NCBI GenBank assembly: GCA_001577635.1
Contig: LSBP01000011.1
Coordinates: 41,048 to 105,047 of the forward strand
Source: Halomonadaceae bacterium T82-2
GTDB taxonomy: Bacteria; Pseudomonadota; Gammaproteobacteria; Pseudomonadales; Halomonadaceae
DNA length: 64,000 bases
Direction of reading: 5' to 3'
The notes beneath the pieces were generated by a model that did not search any database, had not been told where the DNA came from, and saw nothing but the letters and a program-made list of their open reading frames with translations. Positions within the stretch are counted from its first letter, which is position 1, and each line of letters begins with the position of its first letter. This document shows, in pieces, positions 1 through 9,352 of this stretch. The position numbers and the translations under genes are program-made.

Positions 1-59
1 AGAAGCACTTCGGCCAGTTCGCGATAGCGCGTTAGCGAGAGAATTTGTCTAGACATCAT
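1..59 (-). CDS. 5' end of a probable phosphonate-operon regulator (partial)
   Basis: A reading frame begins with two adjacent ATG codons (59 and 56) and runs off the left edge; the visible product begins MMSRQILSLTRYRELAEVL. It lies 32 bp after the phnE stop on the same strand, so it is probably the last visible member of the phn operon. In many bacteria a GntR/HutC-type regulator (PhnF) accompanies phnCDE, and a palindrome typical of that family's operators overlaps this start and also precedes phnC. The visible residues are too few to identify a family, so the regulator call is inference from context. Confidence 0.45.
   Translation of the reverse strand, partial: MMSRQILSLTRYRELAEVL
46..55. 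promoter_or_regulatory. Palindromic operator candidate, copy 1
   Basis: The perfect palindrome TGTCTAGACA overlaps the first codons of the partial left-edge gene. An identical copy lies in front of phnC at 2921-2930. Read on the minus strand here and on the plus strand there, the match extends to 12 bases, ATGTCTAGACAA. HutC-subfamily GntR regulators bind related sites, such as the DasR core TGGTCTAGACCA. Position suggests autoregulation. Confidence 0.5.
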
Positions 60-91
60 CAGTCCCAAAAAAACCGAGGGAGCCCCCGGCA

Positions 92-886
92 TCAGATGTA
101 ACGTTTGCGTACCTGCTGCGACAGCATGTCCAGCAAGGTGACGGCGACAATGATCACCAGCATGATGGTCGCCGCTTCGGCGTAGTCGAATCCGCGCAGG
201 CTCTGCCACAGCGACACGCCGATACCCCCGCCGCCCACCATGCCAAGCACCGTCGCCGAACGGATGTTGGATTCGAAACGGTAGAAACTCACCGAGACCC
301 ATAGCGGCATGATCTGAGGAATCAAGCCAAACAAGATCTCCTCGATACGCCCGGCGCCGGTGACGCGCACCCCCTCCATCGGCCCGGGGTCGGCAGCCTC
401 CACAGCCTCGGAAAAGAGTTTGGCCAGCACCCCGGTGGTGTGGACGAATAATGCAAGCGTTCCAGCGAAGGGGCCGAGCCCCACGGCCACCACGAACAGC
501 ATCGCGAACACCAGCTCGTTGATCGCGCGGCACGCATCCATCAGTCGGCGAATGGGCTGATTGATCCACCAGGGAGCGACGTTCGACGCGCTTAAAAGGC
601 CAAATGGCACGGCGCAGATCACCGCCAGCAGCGTGCCCCAGATGGCAATCTGAATCGTCACCAGCATCTCGTGGATGTAGCGCGTCAGGTTGGTGAACGT
701 CGGAGGCACGAAATCACTGGCCAGAACCACCATGTTGTCGAAATTGTCGATCAGCAGACCCGGGGCAATACCCGCGCCTTGCCATGACCAACCCAGAACC
801 AGTAGCGCAGCCCCCCAGCCCAGGGGCTTCTTCCAGTTGCGCCCGCCAGCGCGCGCCTGTATCTCATCGGAAATCGTCGTCGTCAT
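92..886 (-). CDS. phnE: Phosphonate ABC transporter permease PhnE
   Basis: A 264-residue inner-membrane permease of a phosphonate/phosphite-type importer. Hydrophobic segments span the protein. The central region ([13 protein letters not shown], then [20 protein letters not shown]) and the C-terminal stretch [12 protein letters not shown] are the usual PhnE signatures, the latter being the ATPase-coupling (EAA-type) region. It would form the membrane channel fed by PhnD and powered by PhnC. It lies downstream of phnD, separated by 78 bp holding a strong stem-loop. Only one permease is present, so it probably works as a homodimer. The substrate (phosphonate, phosphite or phosphate) cannot be told from sequence. 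Confidence 0.9.
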   Translation of the reverse strand: MTTTISDEIQARAGGRNWKKPLGWGAALLVLGWSWQGAGIAPGLLIDNFDNMVVLASDFVPPTFTNLTRYIHEMLVTIQIAIWGTLLAVICAVPFGLLSASNVAPWWINQPIRRLMDACRAINELVFAMLFVVAVGLGPFAGTLALFVHTTGVLAKLFSEAVEAADPGPMEGVRVTGAGRIEEILFGLIPQIMPLWVSVSFYRFESNIRSATVLGMVGGGGIGVSLWQSLRGFDYAEAATIMLVIIVAVTLLDMLSQQVRKRYI

Positions 887-930
887 CTTTGCTACTCAAG
901 CCATCCAGCCATTCGTCACCATCCAGACCG

Positions 931-960
931 CGACGAGGGGCGCGCGAGCGCCCCTCGTCG
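931..960. repeat. 13-bp stem-loop between phnD and phnE
   Basis: A perfect inverted repeat, CGACGAGGGGCGC paired with GCGCCCCTCGTCG around a 4-base loop, fills the phnD-phnE gap. No T-run follows on the minus strand, so it is unlikely to be a complete intrinsic terminator. Such intercistronic hairpins after a binding-protein gene often protect the upstream mRNA from 3' exonucleases, giving more binding protein than permease. Confidence 0.7.
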
Positions 961-964
961 TTGA

Positions 965-1978
965 TCAGGACGCCTGCGGCATGCTTTCCGAGACCGCCTG
1001 CTGCTTCAGGCGTTGGTCGAGCTCCTCGAGCCTGGCATCAAGCTCCTCGAGCTTGCGTGCCTTCTCCTGGGGATCAAGCGAGCCGTCGTTAGCGATATTG
1101 GCGCGCGTCTTGAACAGCTCAAGCTGGCGAATCGGCAGCAGCTGAGCGTTGCTGGAGGATTGAAAACCGGACCACTGCAGCGGTGCCAGAATCACCTTTT
1201 CACGTTCGGTGTCACCGTAGTTCAGGAAGAAGTCACGCAGCTTGGCTTTTGTCGCCTCGGGTAGGTTCTCGCGCCACACCAGCGGGTCTGAGGGGATCAG
1301 TGGCGACGTCCAGATCACCCTGAGCTGCTGGGCCTTATCCGGATGAGTCTCTTTCAGACGTGCCATGCTCTCGGTATTGAACGTGGCGACATCGACCAGA
1401 TGATTGGCCACGCTCAAGGCGTTGGTCTCGTGGCTTGAATTCAAGGTGCGCTTGAACGCAGAGGCCGCATCGACCCCGTTTTTGGCAAACACGTAGTAAC
1501 CCGGCACCAGAAAGCCCGAGGTTGAGTTGGGATCGCCATTGCCGAAGGTGAGCTGGTCAGCGTTGTCGAGAATCTCGTCGATACTGTGGTAGGGGCTATC
1601 CTTGTTGACGATCATCAGGCCCCAGTATCCCGGCGCGCCATCGTCGGCGACGGTCTGGGCGAAGATCTCGCCACCGGCCCGGTCGACCGCCTCCATCGCG
1701 GCCTTGTTGCCATACCAGGCGACATCGACCTTGTCGAAACGCATCGCCTGGATCACCCCGGCATAGTCGGTGGCGAAGAACGGCTCGACCGGCATACCCA
1801 CGGCGTCGGCCATGTCGTCGAGCAGGGGCTGGAACATTTCGCGCTGCGCGTTCATGGACTCCGTGGAGATGATACCGAAGGTCAGCGTGTCATTGTCCTG
1901 AGCGTGAGCCGGGAGCACAGCGCCGAGTCCGATGGTGGCGATGAGCGGCGCCAGACGGCGCAGAGAGCGTAACGTCAC
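965..1978 (-). CDS. phnD: Phosphonate ABC transporter substrate-binding protein PhnD
   Basis: A 337-residue periplasmic binding protein. An N-terminal signal peptide ends near AHAQD (about residue 27). The body matches PhnD-type proteins: LTFGIISTES, a FATDYAGVIQAMRF segment, DVAWYGNKAAMEAVDRAGGE, and a GNGDPNSTSGFLVPGYYVF ligand-loop motif. It would capture phosphonate-like anions in the periplasm and deliver them to PhnE/PhnC. The last 40 residues are a charged, Leu/Glu-rich probable coiled coil (KARKLEELDARLEELDQRL). Second gene of the minus-strand phnC-phnD-phnE cluster. Confidence 0.92.
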   Translation of the reverse strand: MTLRSLRRLAPLIATIGLGAVLPAHAQDNDTLTFGIISTESMNAQREMFQPLLDDMADAVGMPVEPFFATDYAGVIQAMRFDKVDVAWYGNKAAMEAVDRAGGEIFAQTVADDGAPGYWGLMIVNKDSPYHSIDEILDNADQLTFGNGDPNSTSGFLVPGYYVFAKNGVDAASAFKRTLNSSHETNALSVANHLVDVATFNTESMARLKETHPDKAQQLRVIWTSPLIPSDPLVWRENLPEATKAKLRDFFLNYGDTEREKVILAPLQWSGFQSSSNAQLLPIRQLELFKTRANIANDGSLDPQEKARKLEELDARLEELDQRLKQQAVSESMPQAS

Positions 1979-2026
1979 GTTTGACTCCTGATTGCGATAG
2001 TGGAACGTGTCGTGAAAGAGGTGGGC

Positions 2027-2848
2027 TCAGCCCACGGCGTGAAGCAGTCCAGTGGTCGGCGGTCGGTCCTCGTGAACGCCGAGCTCATCGAGCCCCGCAT
2101 CTTCGTAGAGAACCTGCAGACGGGTATCGGTCAGGCCCGCGATAGGCCCGTCGTAGTAGAGCCGTCCCTTCTTGAGGGCGATGGCGCGGCGACAATAGCG
2201 GCGCGCCACATCAACCTGATGGAGGGTGACGACCACCGTGCGACCATCCTCGCGATTGATGCGCTCAAGAATCTCCATGACCTCCCGCGCGCTGCGCGGG
2301 TCGAGCGAGGCGATCGGTTCGTCGGCAAGGATCACTTCGGCGTCCTGGACCAATGCACGCGCGATGGCGACCCGTTGCATCTGACCGCCGGAGAGCGTGT
2401 TCGCGCGCTGCTCGGCGAGCTCTTCGATACTCACTCGCGCCAACGCACGGCGCGCCGCGTCATACTCCCGGCGGGTGAAACGCCCGGCCAGCGCCCGCCA
2501 GCGCGGCATGGCTCCCAGGTGCCCGATCAGCACGTTGGTCATCACGCTCAACCGGCTGACGAGATTGAACTGCTGGAAGATATAGCCGGTGCGGCGGCGC
2601 TGTTCGCGACGCGCCCCCACCAGGTGCCCCTGGCGTTGCACGTCACGCGCCAGCACCCTGACGTGACTGTGCGACTGACGGTCGGCTGCCGTCAGGCCAA
2701 TGAAAAGACGCAGCAGGGTCGACTTGCCGGAGCCGGAGGGCCCGATCAGAGTGACCATTTCACCCTTGGCGATCTCGAATCCGATGTCGCGCAACGCGGC
2801 ATGATTACCGAAGGATTTATCGAGCCGTTCGACACTGATAGCAGTCAT
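2027..2848 (-). CDS. phnC: Phosphonate ABC transporter ATP-binding protein PhnC
   Basis: A 273-residue ABC ATPase. Walker A is GPSGSGKST (about residues 37-45), the Q-loop is FQQFNLV, the signature is [15 protein letters not shown] and Walker B is VILADEP followed by SLDP. The region [19 protein letters not shown] is typical of the PhnC subgroup. It would energise phosphonate uptake through PhnE at the inner face of the membrane. First gene of the operon; its upstream region holds the palindrome TGTCTAGACA about 75 bp from the start codon. Confidence 0.93.
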   Translation of the reverse strand: MTAISVERLDKSFGNHAALRDIGFEIAKGEMVTLIGPSGSGKSTLLRLFIGLTAADRQSHSHVRVLARDVQRQGHLVGARREQRRRTGYIFQQFNLVSRLSVMTNVLIGHLGAMPRWRALAGRFTRREYDAARRALARVSIEELAEQRANTLSGGQMQRVAIARALVQDAEVILADEPIASLDPRSAREVMEILERINREDGRTVVVTLHQVDVARRYCRRAIALKKGRLYYDGPIAGLTDTRLQVLYEDAGLDELGVHEDRPPTTGLLHAVG

Positions 2849-2920
2849 ACGCTTCGCCCTGGAAAGTGTGGGGAACTCGAAAGTCTGAACACAGTCTGGC
2901 GATGTGCTTTGACGGCTATA

Positions 2921-2930
2921 TGTCTAGACA
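2921..2930. promoter_or_regulatory. Palindromic operator candidate, copy 2 (phnC promoter region)
   Basis: TGTCTAGACA lies 72 bp upstream of the phnC start, between that gene and the terminator at 2972-2994. It is identical to the copy at 46-55 over the regulator start. Two identical palindromes bracketing a three-gene transporter are good evidence of a shared regulator. That the regulator is the left-edge gene is inference. Confidence 0.55.
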
Positions 2931-2971
2931 ATTAAGAAGCGATGACACCTACGGGGGTCAGAAGACACGTC

Positions 2972-2994
2972 AAAAAAAGCGCCATGGGCGCTTT
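2972..2994 (-). terminator. Intrinsic terminator of the epimerase-like gene
   Basis: On the minus strand the stem AAAGCGCC/GGCGCTTT with a 3-base loop runs into seven T residues. It lies about 130 bp after the epimerase-like stop at 3126 and before the phnC promoter region, separating the two units. Confidence 0.75.
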
Positions 2995-3125
2995 ATGATG
3001 GGAATCAAAAGGTTGGCACAGGACGTCATCTAAATGTCGCGGATTTGTCGTCGCGGCGTCATATTTGTCGGGAGCGACGGCGGCCTAGATGAACCCAACG
3101 ACGGCTTCGAATTCTACTCGATCGT

Positions 3126-4052
3126 CTACCGGCTGGCGTTGTAAGGTCGGGCTCTGTCGTTGACGGCAGGGGTGGATGACAAAGGGGTCGACTGCAGGAA
3201 ACCTCCTTCCCGCAGCACCTGGGCGTAGCCCTCGCGGTAGGTGGGATAGCGGAAGCGATAGCCGCTATCGCGAAGGCGCGTGTTATCGCAACGCTTGCTG
3301 GCGCGGCGGCGCAGCGGCGACTGGATGGTCTCGGTGGCCTCGACCTTGAGCTGCTTCGCCAGCCAGGCCATCACCTCGTGCAGGGGGGCCGGCTCACAGT
3401 CGCTGGCCAGGTAGAGATCCTCAAGCGGCTCACCGGCCAGCTGCCGGCCGATCAGGTGGGCCAGCACCCCGGCACAGTCGTCGCGGTGGATGCGGTTGGA
3501 GTACATGACGGGGCTCGCCGGGGCGATGCGCCCCTCGCCAACCTGGTGGATCAGGCGGTCACGACCGGGGCCGTAGATGCCCGAGAAGCGCACCACGGTG
3601 CCCGGCAGGTCATGGTCGATCAGCGCCTGCTCGGCCTGGCGCATCACGAGACCCGAGAAGCCCGAAGGCTCGACGGGGCTGGTCTCGTCGACCACATCGC
3701 CGTCGCGCTGGGCGTAGACGCTGGTTGAGGAGACGAAGAACACCCTCCCCGGTGCCGTGTCACGAGTGGTGAACTCGCCCAGCAGCGCGGTCAGGCCATC
3801 GAGGTAGGCAGCGCGATAGGCCGCTTCATCGAAGCGGTCGGCACTGACCACATAGACCAGGGTCTCGGCGTCGGGCAGCCGAGCCAGGGTGGTCGCGTCG
3901 TTCAGATCGACCGCCACGGCCTCGAGCCCACTGCCCTCCAGTGCATGCGGATTGCGGCGTGCGCCGATCACCCGGTGTCCCGCCTTACTGAGCTCGCTTC
4001 CCAGCGCCATGCCGATATCGCCACAGCCCAGAATCAGTGTCGTTGTCTTCAC
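3126..4052 (-). CDS. NAD(P)-binding nucleoside-diphosphate-sugar epimerase-like protein
   Basis: A 308-residue Rossmann-fold protein. The N-terminal LILGCGDIGMALG is the dinucleotide-binding loop, and the extended-SDR landmarks follow: FVSSTSVYAQRDGDVVDET, then VVRFSGIYGPGRDRL. The substrate is unknown; relatives are usually annotated as NAD-dependent epimerase/dehydratase (YeeZ-like). I chose the GTG at 4052, which has a purine-rich AGGGGGCGAGGG site upstream and places the Rossmann motif at the N-terminus. A longer in-frame extension to 4259 would run under the divergent oxyR start and adds no recognisable sequence. Confidence 0.8.
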   Translation of the reverse strand: MKTTTLILGCGDIGMALGSELSKAGHRVIGARRNPHALEGSGLEAVAVDLNDATTLARLPDAETLVYVVSADRFDEAAYRAAYLDGLTALLGEFTTRDTAPGRVFFVSSTSVYAQRDGDVVDETSPVEPSGFSGLVMRQAEQALIDHDLPGTVVRFSGIYGPGRDRLIHQVGEGRIAPASPVMYSNRIHRDDCAGVLAHLIGRQLAGEPLEDLYLASDCEPAPLHEVMAWLAKQLKVEATETIQSPLRRRASKRCDNTRLRDSGYRFRYPTYREGYAQVLREGGFLQSTPLSSTPAVNDRARPYNASR

Positions 4053-4165
4053 CTTTCCCTCGCCCCCTGATAAAAAGTCCCTATTGGCATTATTGTGTCC
4101 CTGTGCATCGGGCGAGATCACTGGGACCGTCACCCGCTTTGAAGAGGATGCCTGCCGGCACCACC

Positions 4166-5092
4166 ATGACTCTAACAGAACTCCGCTACATCGTGACACT
4201 GGCCCAGGAGCGCCATTTCGGACGCGCGGCGGAGCGCTGCTTCGTCTCCCAGCCGACACTCTCGGTGGCCGTCAAGAAGCTCGAGGAGGAGCTGGGCGTG
4301 GCGCTGTTCGAGCGCTCGAAGTCCACCGTGCAGGTCACCCCGCTGGGCGAGAAGATCGTCGAGCAGGCCCAGCGCGTGCTGGAACAGAGCAGCATCATCA
4401 AGGAACTCGCCACGGCTGGCCGCGACCAGCTGGCGAGCCCGCTGCGCATCGGTGCCATCTATACCATTGGCCCCTACCTCTTTCCTCACCTGATTCCGGA
4501 GCTCTCGCGGGGTGCACCGCAGATGCCGCTTTACATCGAGGAGGGTTTCACCGCTAACCTGCGCCGCAAGCTGCGCAGCGGCGAACTGGATGCCATCATC
4601 ATCGCGCTGCCCTTCACCGAGACCGACGTGGTCACCAAGCCGCTCTATGAGGAGGCCTTCGAGGTGCTGCTGCCGGCCGACCACCGCTGGGCCTCCCGGG
4701 AGAGCATCGACAAGGAGGATCTGCTCGAGGAGCGTCTGCTGCTGCTCGGTGAGGGCCACTGCTTCCGTGACCAGATCCTCGAAGCCTGCCCGGCAATCAG
4801 CCATCAGCTCAACAGTCCCAACAACACGCTCACCGCCGAGGGCGGCTCGCTGGAAACCATCCGCCATATGGTGGCCTCCCGGCTGGGCATCACCGTGCTG
4901 CCGCACTCGGCCATCGGCACCGGCCACTACGAGAGCGGCATGCTGATCAGCCGTCCCTTCACCGCCCCGGCACCCTCACGGACCGTGGCCATCGCCTGGC
5001 GCGCCAGCTTCCCGCGGCCCCGGGCCATCGATGCCGTGACCGAGGCGATCGAGCGCTGCCGCTGGCGTCAGGGCGACCCCGAGCCGGCATGA
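4166..5092 (+). CDS. oxyR: Hydrogen-peroxide-sensing LysR-type regulator OxyR
   Basis: A 308-residue LysR regulator. The N-terminal helix-turn-helix covers about residues 1-60 (LRYIVTLAQERHFGRAAERC, then SQPTLSVAVKKLEEELG). The effector domain holds the OxyR cysteine pair: GEGHCFRDQILEAC carries the peroxidatic and resolving Cys, eight residues apart as in E. coli C199/C208. Oxidation of this pair would switch on antioxidant genes. The start is the ATG at 4166, beginning MTLTELRYIV. The stop overlaps the recG start (ATGA), so oxyR-recG is one transcript, an arrangement seen in other gammaproteobacteria. Confidence 0.93.
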   Translation: MTLTELRYIVTLAQERHFGRAAERCFVSQPTLSVAVKKLEEELGVALFERSKSTVQVTPLGEKIVEQAQRVLEQSSIIKELATAGRDQLASPLRIGAIYTIGPYLFPHLIPELSRGAPQMPLYIEEGFTANLRRKLRSGELDAIIIALPFTETDVVTKPLYEEAFEVLLPADHRWASRESIDKEDLLEERLLLLGEGHCFRDQILEACPAISHQLNSPNNTLTAEGGSLETIRHMVASRLGITVLPHSAIGTGHYESGMLISRPFTAPAPSRTVAIAWRASFPRPRAIDAVTEAIERCRWRQGDPEPA

Positions 5093-7170
5093 CCCGACTC
5101 GATGCCTCCGTCACCGAGCTGACCGGCGTCGGCGAGGCGCTGGCCGGCAAGCTGGCCCGGCTGGGCATCCGGCAGGTCGCCGACCTGCTGCTGCACCTGC
5201 CGCTGCGCTACCAGGACCGCACCCGCATCACGCCGATCGGCACCCTGCGCGCCGGCATGGAGGTCGTCGTCGAGGGCGAGGTGGCTGCCGCCGAGGTGGT
5301 AAAGGGCCGCCGGCGCAGCCTGCTGGTGCGCCTCAAGGACGGCTCGGGCATCCTCAGCCTGCGCTTCTTCCACTTCTCGCCGGCCCAGCAGCAGCAGTTC
5401 CACCCCGGGGTGGTGGTGCGCGGCTTCGGCGAGGCCCGCGCCGGCGCCACCGGACTGGAGCTCTACCATCCCGAGTACCGCCTGGTGACGCCGGGCGAGA
5501 CCCCGGTCGAGGACCACCTGACGCCGATCTACCCGGCCACCGAGGGGCTGACCCAGCCGCGGCTGCGCGGCCTGATCGCCCAGGCGCTCGCGGCGCTCGA
5601 CGCCGACCCGGCGGCCCTGCCCGACGCCATCCCCGGGCCGCTGCGCGAGCGCTTCCGGCTGCCCGAGCTGCACGCCTGCCTGCGCTACCTGCACGAGCCG
5701 CCCCCGGACGCCGATCTCGAGCGCCTCGCCGCGGGCACGCATCCCACCCAGCGGCGCCTGGCGCTGGAGGAGCTGCTCGCCCACCAGCTGAGCCTGCGCC
5801 AGGTGCGCCTGCGCATCCAGGCCGACGGCGCCCCCGCGCTGCCCTCCGGGCGCAGCCTGCAGGCACGCTTCGTCGCCCAGCTGCCGTTCTCGCTGACCGG
5901 CGCCCAGCGCCGGGTGCTCGACGAGATCGCCCGCGACCTGGAAACCGAGCGCCCCATGCTGCGGCTGGTCCAGGGCGACGTCGGCTCGGGCAAGACGGTG
6001 GTCGCGGCACTGGCCGCGCTGGCCGCCATCGCCGGCGACTGCCAGGTGGCGGTGATGGCGCCCACCGAGATCCTCGCCGAGCAGCACTTTCGCAACTTCC
6101 GCGACTGGTTCGCCCCGCTCGGCATCGACGTGGCCTGGCTGGCCGGCAAGCTCAAGGGCAAGGCCCGTCTGGATACCAAGGCGGCGATCGCCGACGGCCG
6201 CGCCCGGGTGGTGGTGGGCACCCACGCGCTGTTCCAGGACGACGTGCACTTCCAGCGCCTGGGGCTGGCGATCGTCGACGAGCAGCACCGCTTCGGCGTC
6301 CACCAGCGCCTGGCACTGCGCCAGAAGGGCGAAGCCGGCGGCCTGACGCCGCACCAGCTGATCATGACCGCCACGCCGATCCCGCGCACCCTGGCGATGA
6401 GCGCCTACGCCGACCTCGACCTGTCGGTGATCGACGAGCTGCCGCCCGGGCGCACCCCGGTGCAGACCGTGGCGGTCGCCGACGAGCGCCGCCCCGAGGT
6501 GGTCGCACGCATCCGCCATGCCTGCGCCGAGGGCCGCCAGGCCTACTGGGTATGCACGCTGATCGAGGAGTCCGAAGCCCTGCAGTGCCAGGCTGCCGAA
6601 GCGACCCGTGACGCCCTGACCGAGGCCCTGCCGGAGCTCGCCGTGGGGCTGGTTCACGGACGCATGAAGGCCGCCGAGAAGGCCGAGGTGATGGCAGCCT
6701 TCAAGGCCGGCGAGCTCGACCTGCTGGTCGCCACCACGGTGATCGAGGTGGGTGTCGACGTGCCCAACGCCAGCCTGATGATCATCGAGAACCCCGAACG
6801 CCTGGGCCTGTCGCAGCTGCATCAGCTGCGCGGGCGGGTCGGGCGCGGCAGCACCGAGAGCTTCTGCGTGCTGCTCTACCACCCACCGCTGTCGGCCCAC
6901 TCCCGCGAGCGCCTGGCGGTGATGCGCGAGACCGGCGACGGCTTCCGCATCGCCGAGAAGGACCTGGAACTGCGCGGTCCCGGCGAGGTGCTGGGCACCC
7001 GCCAGACCGGCCTGGCGCAGATGAAGATCGCCGATCTGGAGCGCGACCGCGACCTGCTCGAGCGTCTCGACCCGCTGGCCCGGGCGCTGCTCGCCGAGGC
7101 CCCCGACGCCGCCGAGACGCTGATCCGCCGCTGGCTGGGCGAGGAAGCCGGGCGCTACGGGCAGGTGTGA
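5089..7170 (+). CDS. recG: ATP-dependent DNA helicase RecG
   Basis: A 693-residue branch-migration helicase acting on stalled forks and Holliday junctions. The N-terminal wedge domain comes first, including LRYQDRTRI and an OB-fold region. Then come helicase motif I GDVGSGKT (about residue 296), motif II DEQH (about 396), motif III MTATPIPRTLAM, and the C-terminal motifs VATTVIEVGVDVPNA and QLRGRVGRG. Length equals E. coli RecG (693). It starts inside the oxyR stop codon, so it is probably translationally coupled. Confidence 0.97.
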   Translation: MTRLDASVTELTGVGEALAGKLARLGIRQVADLLLHLPLRYQDRTRITPIGTLRAGMEVVVEGEVAAAEVVKGRRRSLLVRLKDGSGILSLRFFHFSPAQQQQFHPGVVVRGFGEARAGATGLELYHPEYRLVTPGETPVEDHLTPIYPATEGLTQPRLRGLIAQALAALDADPAALPDAIPGPLRERFRLPELHACLRYLHEPPPDADLERLAAGTHPTQRRLALEELLAHQLSLRQVRLRIQADGAPALPSGRSLQARFVAQLPFSLTGAQRRVLDEIARDLETERPMLRLVQGDVGSGKTVVAALAALAAIAGDCQVAVMAPTEILAEQHFRNFRDWFAPLGIDVAWLAGKLKGKARLDTKAAIADGRARVVVGTHALFQDDVHFQRLGLAIVDEQHRFGVHQRLALRQKGEAGGLTPHQLIMTATPIPRTLAMSAYADLDLSVIDELPPGRTPVQTVAVADERRPEVVARIRHACAEGRQAYWVCTLIEESEALQCQAAEATRDALTEALPELAVGLVHGRMKAAEKAEVMAAFKAGELDLLVATTVIEVGVDVPNASLMIIENPERLGLSQLHQLRGRVGRGSTESFCVLLYHPPLSAHSRERLAVMRETGDGFRIAEKDLELRGPGEVLGTRQTGLAQMKIADLERDRDLLERLDPLARALLAEAPDAAETLIRRWLGEEAGRYGQV

Positions 7171-7177
7171 GCCCCGC

Positions 7178-9352
7178 CTACCCCTCCCGCTTCACCAGCC
7201 CGGCGGCGGCCTCGCCCAGCGGCACCAGGGTCCGGCTGATCAGCGCCAGCTGCTCGGCCAGCAGGCGCCGGGGCTCGTCATCGGTGGCCTGCGCCCAGGC
7301 CTCGAGCGCCCGGGCGCGGGATTCCGCCGTCGCCGACGCCGCCGTCACCTGGCGCACCCCCAGCCGGGCGGCCAGCGCCTCCAGGTCGGCGATGATGCCG
7401 TCGGCCTGGGCGTGCAGCCAGGCATCGTCCTCCGATGCCCGGGTCTCGCCGCGATGGGCACCGAGCGCCGACAGGTAGTTGAGCAGGGTGTGGGCGTGGG
7501 TCAGGAAGCGGAAGCCGGCCTCGGCGTCCTTGCGGAAATGCCCCGGTTCGCGGCGCGCGTTGGCCAGCCGCGCGGCGAGGGCGGCGTCGGCGTTGTGGGC
7601 GTTGCGCCGCGCCAGCCGGTAGTCGAGATCGTCCGCCTTGCCGTTGGCGTACTGGTCGAGGATCGCGCTCAGGTAGCGGGCGCTGGCCGTCAGGTTGGCC
7701 GCCCCCAGCTGATGAAGCCGCCGCCCCTGCCAGTCCGGCAGCACCAGTACCACCGCCAGCCCGGCGATGCCCGCCCCCAGCAGGGTGTCGAACAGCCGCG
7801 GCCAGATCAGCCCGAAGCCGTTGCCGACCTGATTGAAGCAGCACAGCACCAGCAGGGTGATCGCCGCGGTCGCCAGCGCATAGTGGCGGGTCCGGCCGGC
7901 GAAGAACACCACCCCGGCGACCACCGCGATCGACAGCTGGACCAGCGGATCGGGAAACAGGCTGATCAGCGCCCAGCCGGCGACCAGCCCGGCCACGGTG
8001 CCGACGATGCGCTGCCACAGGAAGCGCCGCGTGGCGCCGAAGTTGGGCCGGCAGACGAACAGGCTGGTGAGCAGGATCCAGTAGCCCTGGGTGGGATGGA
8101 TCCACAGCAGCAGGCCGTAGCCCGCCAGCAGGGTGAGCGACAGCCGCAGGGCGTGGCGGAAGATCGGCGAGGCCGGGGTCAGGTGCGAGCGCAGGCGGTC
8201 GTAGATGTCCCGCGGGCCCCGGGGCGAACGGTCGTAGAGCGAGGCGTCGCCGTCGCCGGCCGGGGCGTCCGGGTTGCGGGCGCCGGCCAGCCGGTGCTCG
8301 AGCGTGGTCAGGTTGTCGGCCAGCGCGTCCAGCGAGTGCAGCAGGCGCCGCCAGTCGCGGCGCGGCTGGCGGTGCAGGTAGTCGAGCGAGGCGTTGAGAT
8401 CGGCCAGCGCCTGCTCGCTGGGGCCGTGGTCGAAGGGCTGGCGCAGCAGCAGCGCCCGCGCCAGCGAGCGGCAGGCCTGCCCCTGCTGCTCGAGCAGGCG
8501 CTGGCAGCGGAACAGCACGTCGTGGTGGAAGAAGGCCTCGGCCAGCTCGCCGTAGGGGTAGTGCGAGGAGCTGGCCCGCTCGTGGATGTCCTGGGCGATG
8601 AAGTACAGCCGCAGGTAGCGGTCGAGCTTGTGCGTGCCGCGCGCGCCCTCCAGGCGGCGAAAGATCATCTCCTTGGCCTGGTTGAGCGCCTCCACGACCC
8701 GCGCGTTCTGCTCGGCCAGCGCCAGGCGCCGCGCCTCCAGGTCGATGCCGCGCACCGGCTCGAACAGCGTCGCCTTGAGGCGCAGGTACTCGCCCAGCTC
8801 GCGCAGCAGCAGCGCCAGGCTCAGCTTGAGCGGCTGGCGAGCGAACAGCGCGCACCAGGCCACCGAGATCAGCCCGTACCAGGCCGCCCCGGCGAGCAGC
8901 ATGACCGGCTCGCGCCACAGCTCGGCCGGCGCCACGCCGCCCTGACGCTCGAGGGCGATCATGGTGTAGATCGACAGGATCAGGGTGGCATGGGCGATGG
9001 TGCCGTAGCGCGGCCCCACCGCCCCGAGCATGGTCAGGCCGAAGGCCGACAGCGTCAGCCCCGCGGCGAAGGCCGGCGGCCGGTCGAAGAGCCATTCCAC
9101 CGACAGCGCGGCGACGGCGAAGCACGCCAGCGTCACCGCCAGGGCCGTCAGGCGCCCCTGCCAGTGGTCGTCGGTCTCGGCCAGGGCGCTGGCGATCACC
9201 CCCAGGAACAGCGGAATCAGCTGGGCGATGCCGCCCAGGTGCCAGCTCCAGGCCATCGCCCCGGCCAGCGCGATGAACACGCGCACGCTGTAGGCGAAGG
9301 TGTCGAGCGTCCACAGGCGGCGCAGGGAATGGTCGAGGGAGCGTGGCAGCAT
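7178..9352 (-). CDS. yccS: YccS/FUSC-family inner-membrane transporter
   Basis: A 724-residue protein with two blocks of transmembrane helices: about residues 20-180 (beginning LDTFAYSVRVFIALAGAMAW) and about 400-530 (LTLLAGYGLLLWIHPTQGYW, then LTSLFVCRPNFGATRRFLWQ). A cytosolic domain lies between them and another at the C-terminus, the layout of the FUSC/YccS family, related to aromatic-acid efflux pumps such as AaeB. The segment RPNFGATRRFLWQRIVGT is typical of the family. The substrate is unknown. It is convergent with recG, with only 7 bp between the stops, so the two transcripts probably overlap. Confidence 0.88.
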   Translation of the reverse strand: MLPRSLDHSLRRLWTLDTFAYSVRVFIALAGAMAWSWHLGGIAQLIPLFLGVIASALAETDDHWQGRLTALAVTLACFAVAALSVEWLFDRPPAFAAGLTLSAFGLTMLGAVGPRYGTIAHATLILSIYTMIALERQGGVAPAELWREPVMLLAGAAWYGLISVAWCALFARQPLKLSLALLLRELGEYLRLKATLFEPVRGIDLEARRLALAEQNARVVEALNQAKEMIFRRLEGARGTHKLDRYLRLYFIAQDIHERASSSHYPYGELAEAFFHHDVLFRCQRLLEQQGQACRSLARALLLRQPFDHGPSEQALADLNASLDYLHRQPRRDWRRLLHSLDALADNLTTLEHRLAGARNPDAPAGDGDASLYDRSPRGPRDIYDRLRSHLTPASPIFRHALRLSLTLLAGYGLLLWIHPTQGYWILLTSLFVCRPNFGATRRFLWQRIVGTVAGLVAGWALISLFPDPLVQLSIAVVAGVVFFAGRTRHYALATAAITLLVLCCFNQVGNGFGLIWPRLFDTLLGAGIAGLAVVLVLPDWQGRRLHQLGAANLTASARYLSAILDQYANGKADDLDYRLARRNAHNADAALAARLANARREPGHFRKDAEAGFRFLTHAHTLLNYLSALGAHRGETRASEDDAWLHAQADGIIADLEALAARLGVRQVTAASATAESRARALEAWAQATDDEPRRLLAEQLALISRTLVPLGEAAAGLVKREG

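Noticed and set aside
5068..6900. A 610-codon minus-strand frame opposite recG
   Set aside because: Composition is low-complexity (Gln/Arg/Gly/His), with no domain; recG has complete helicase motifs on the other strand.
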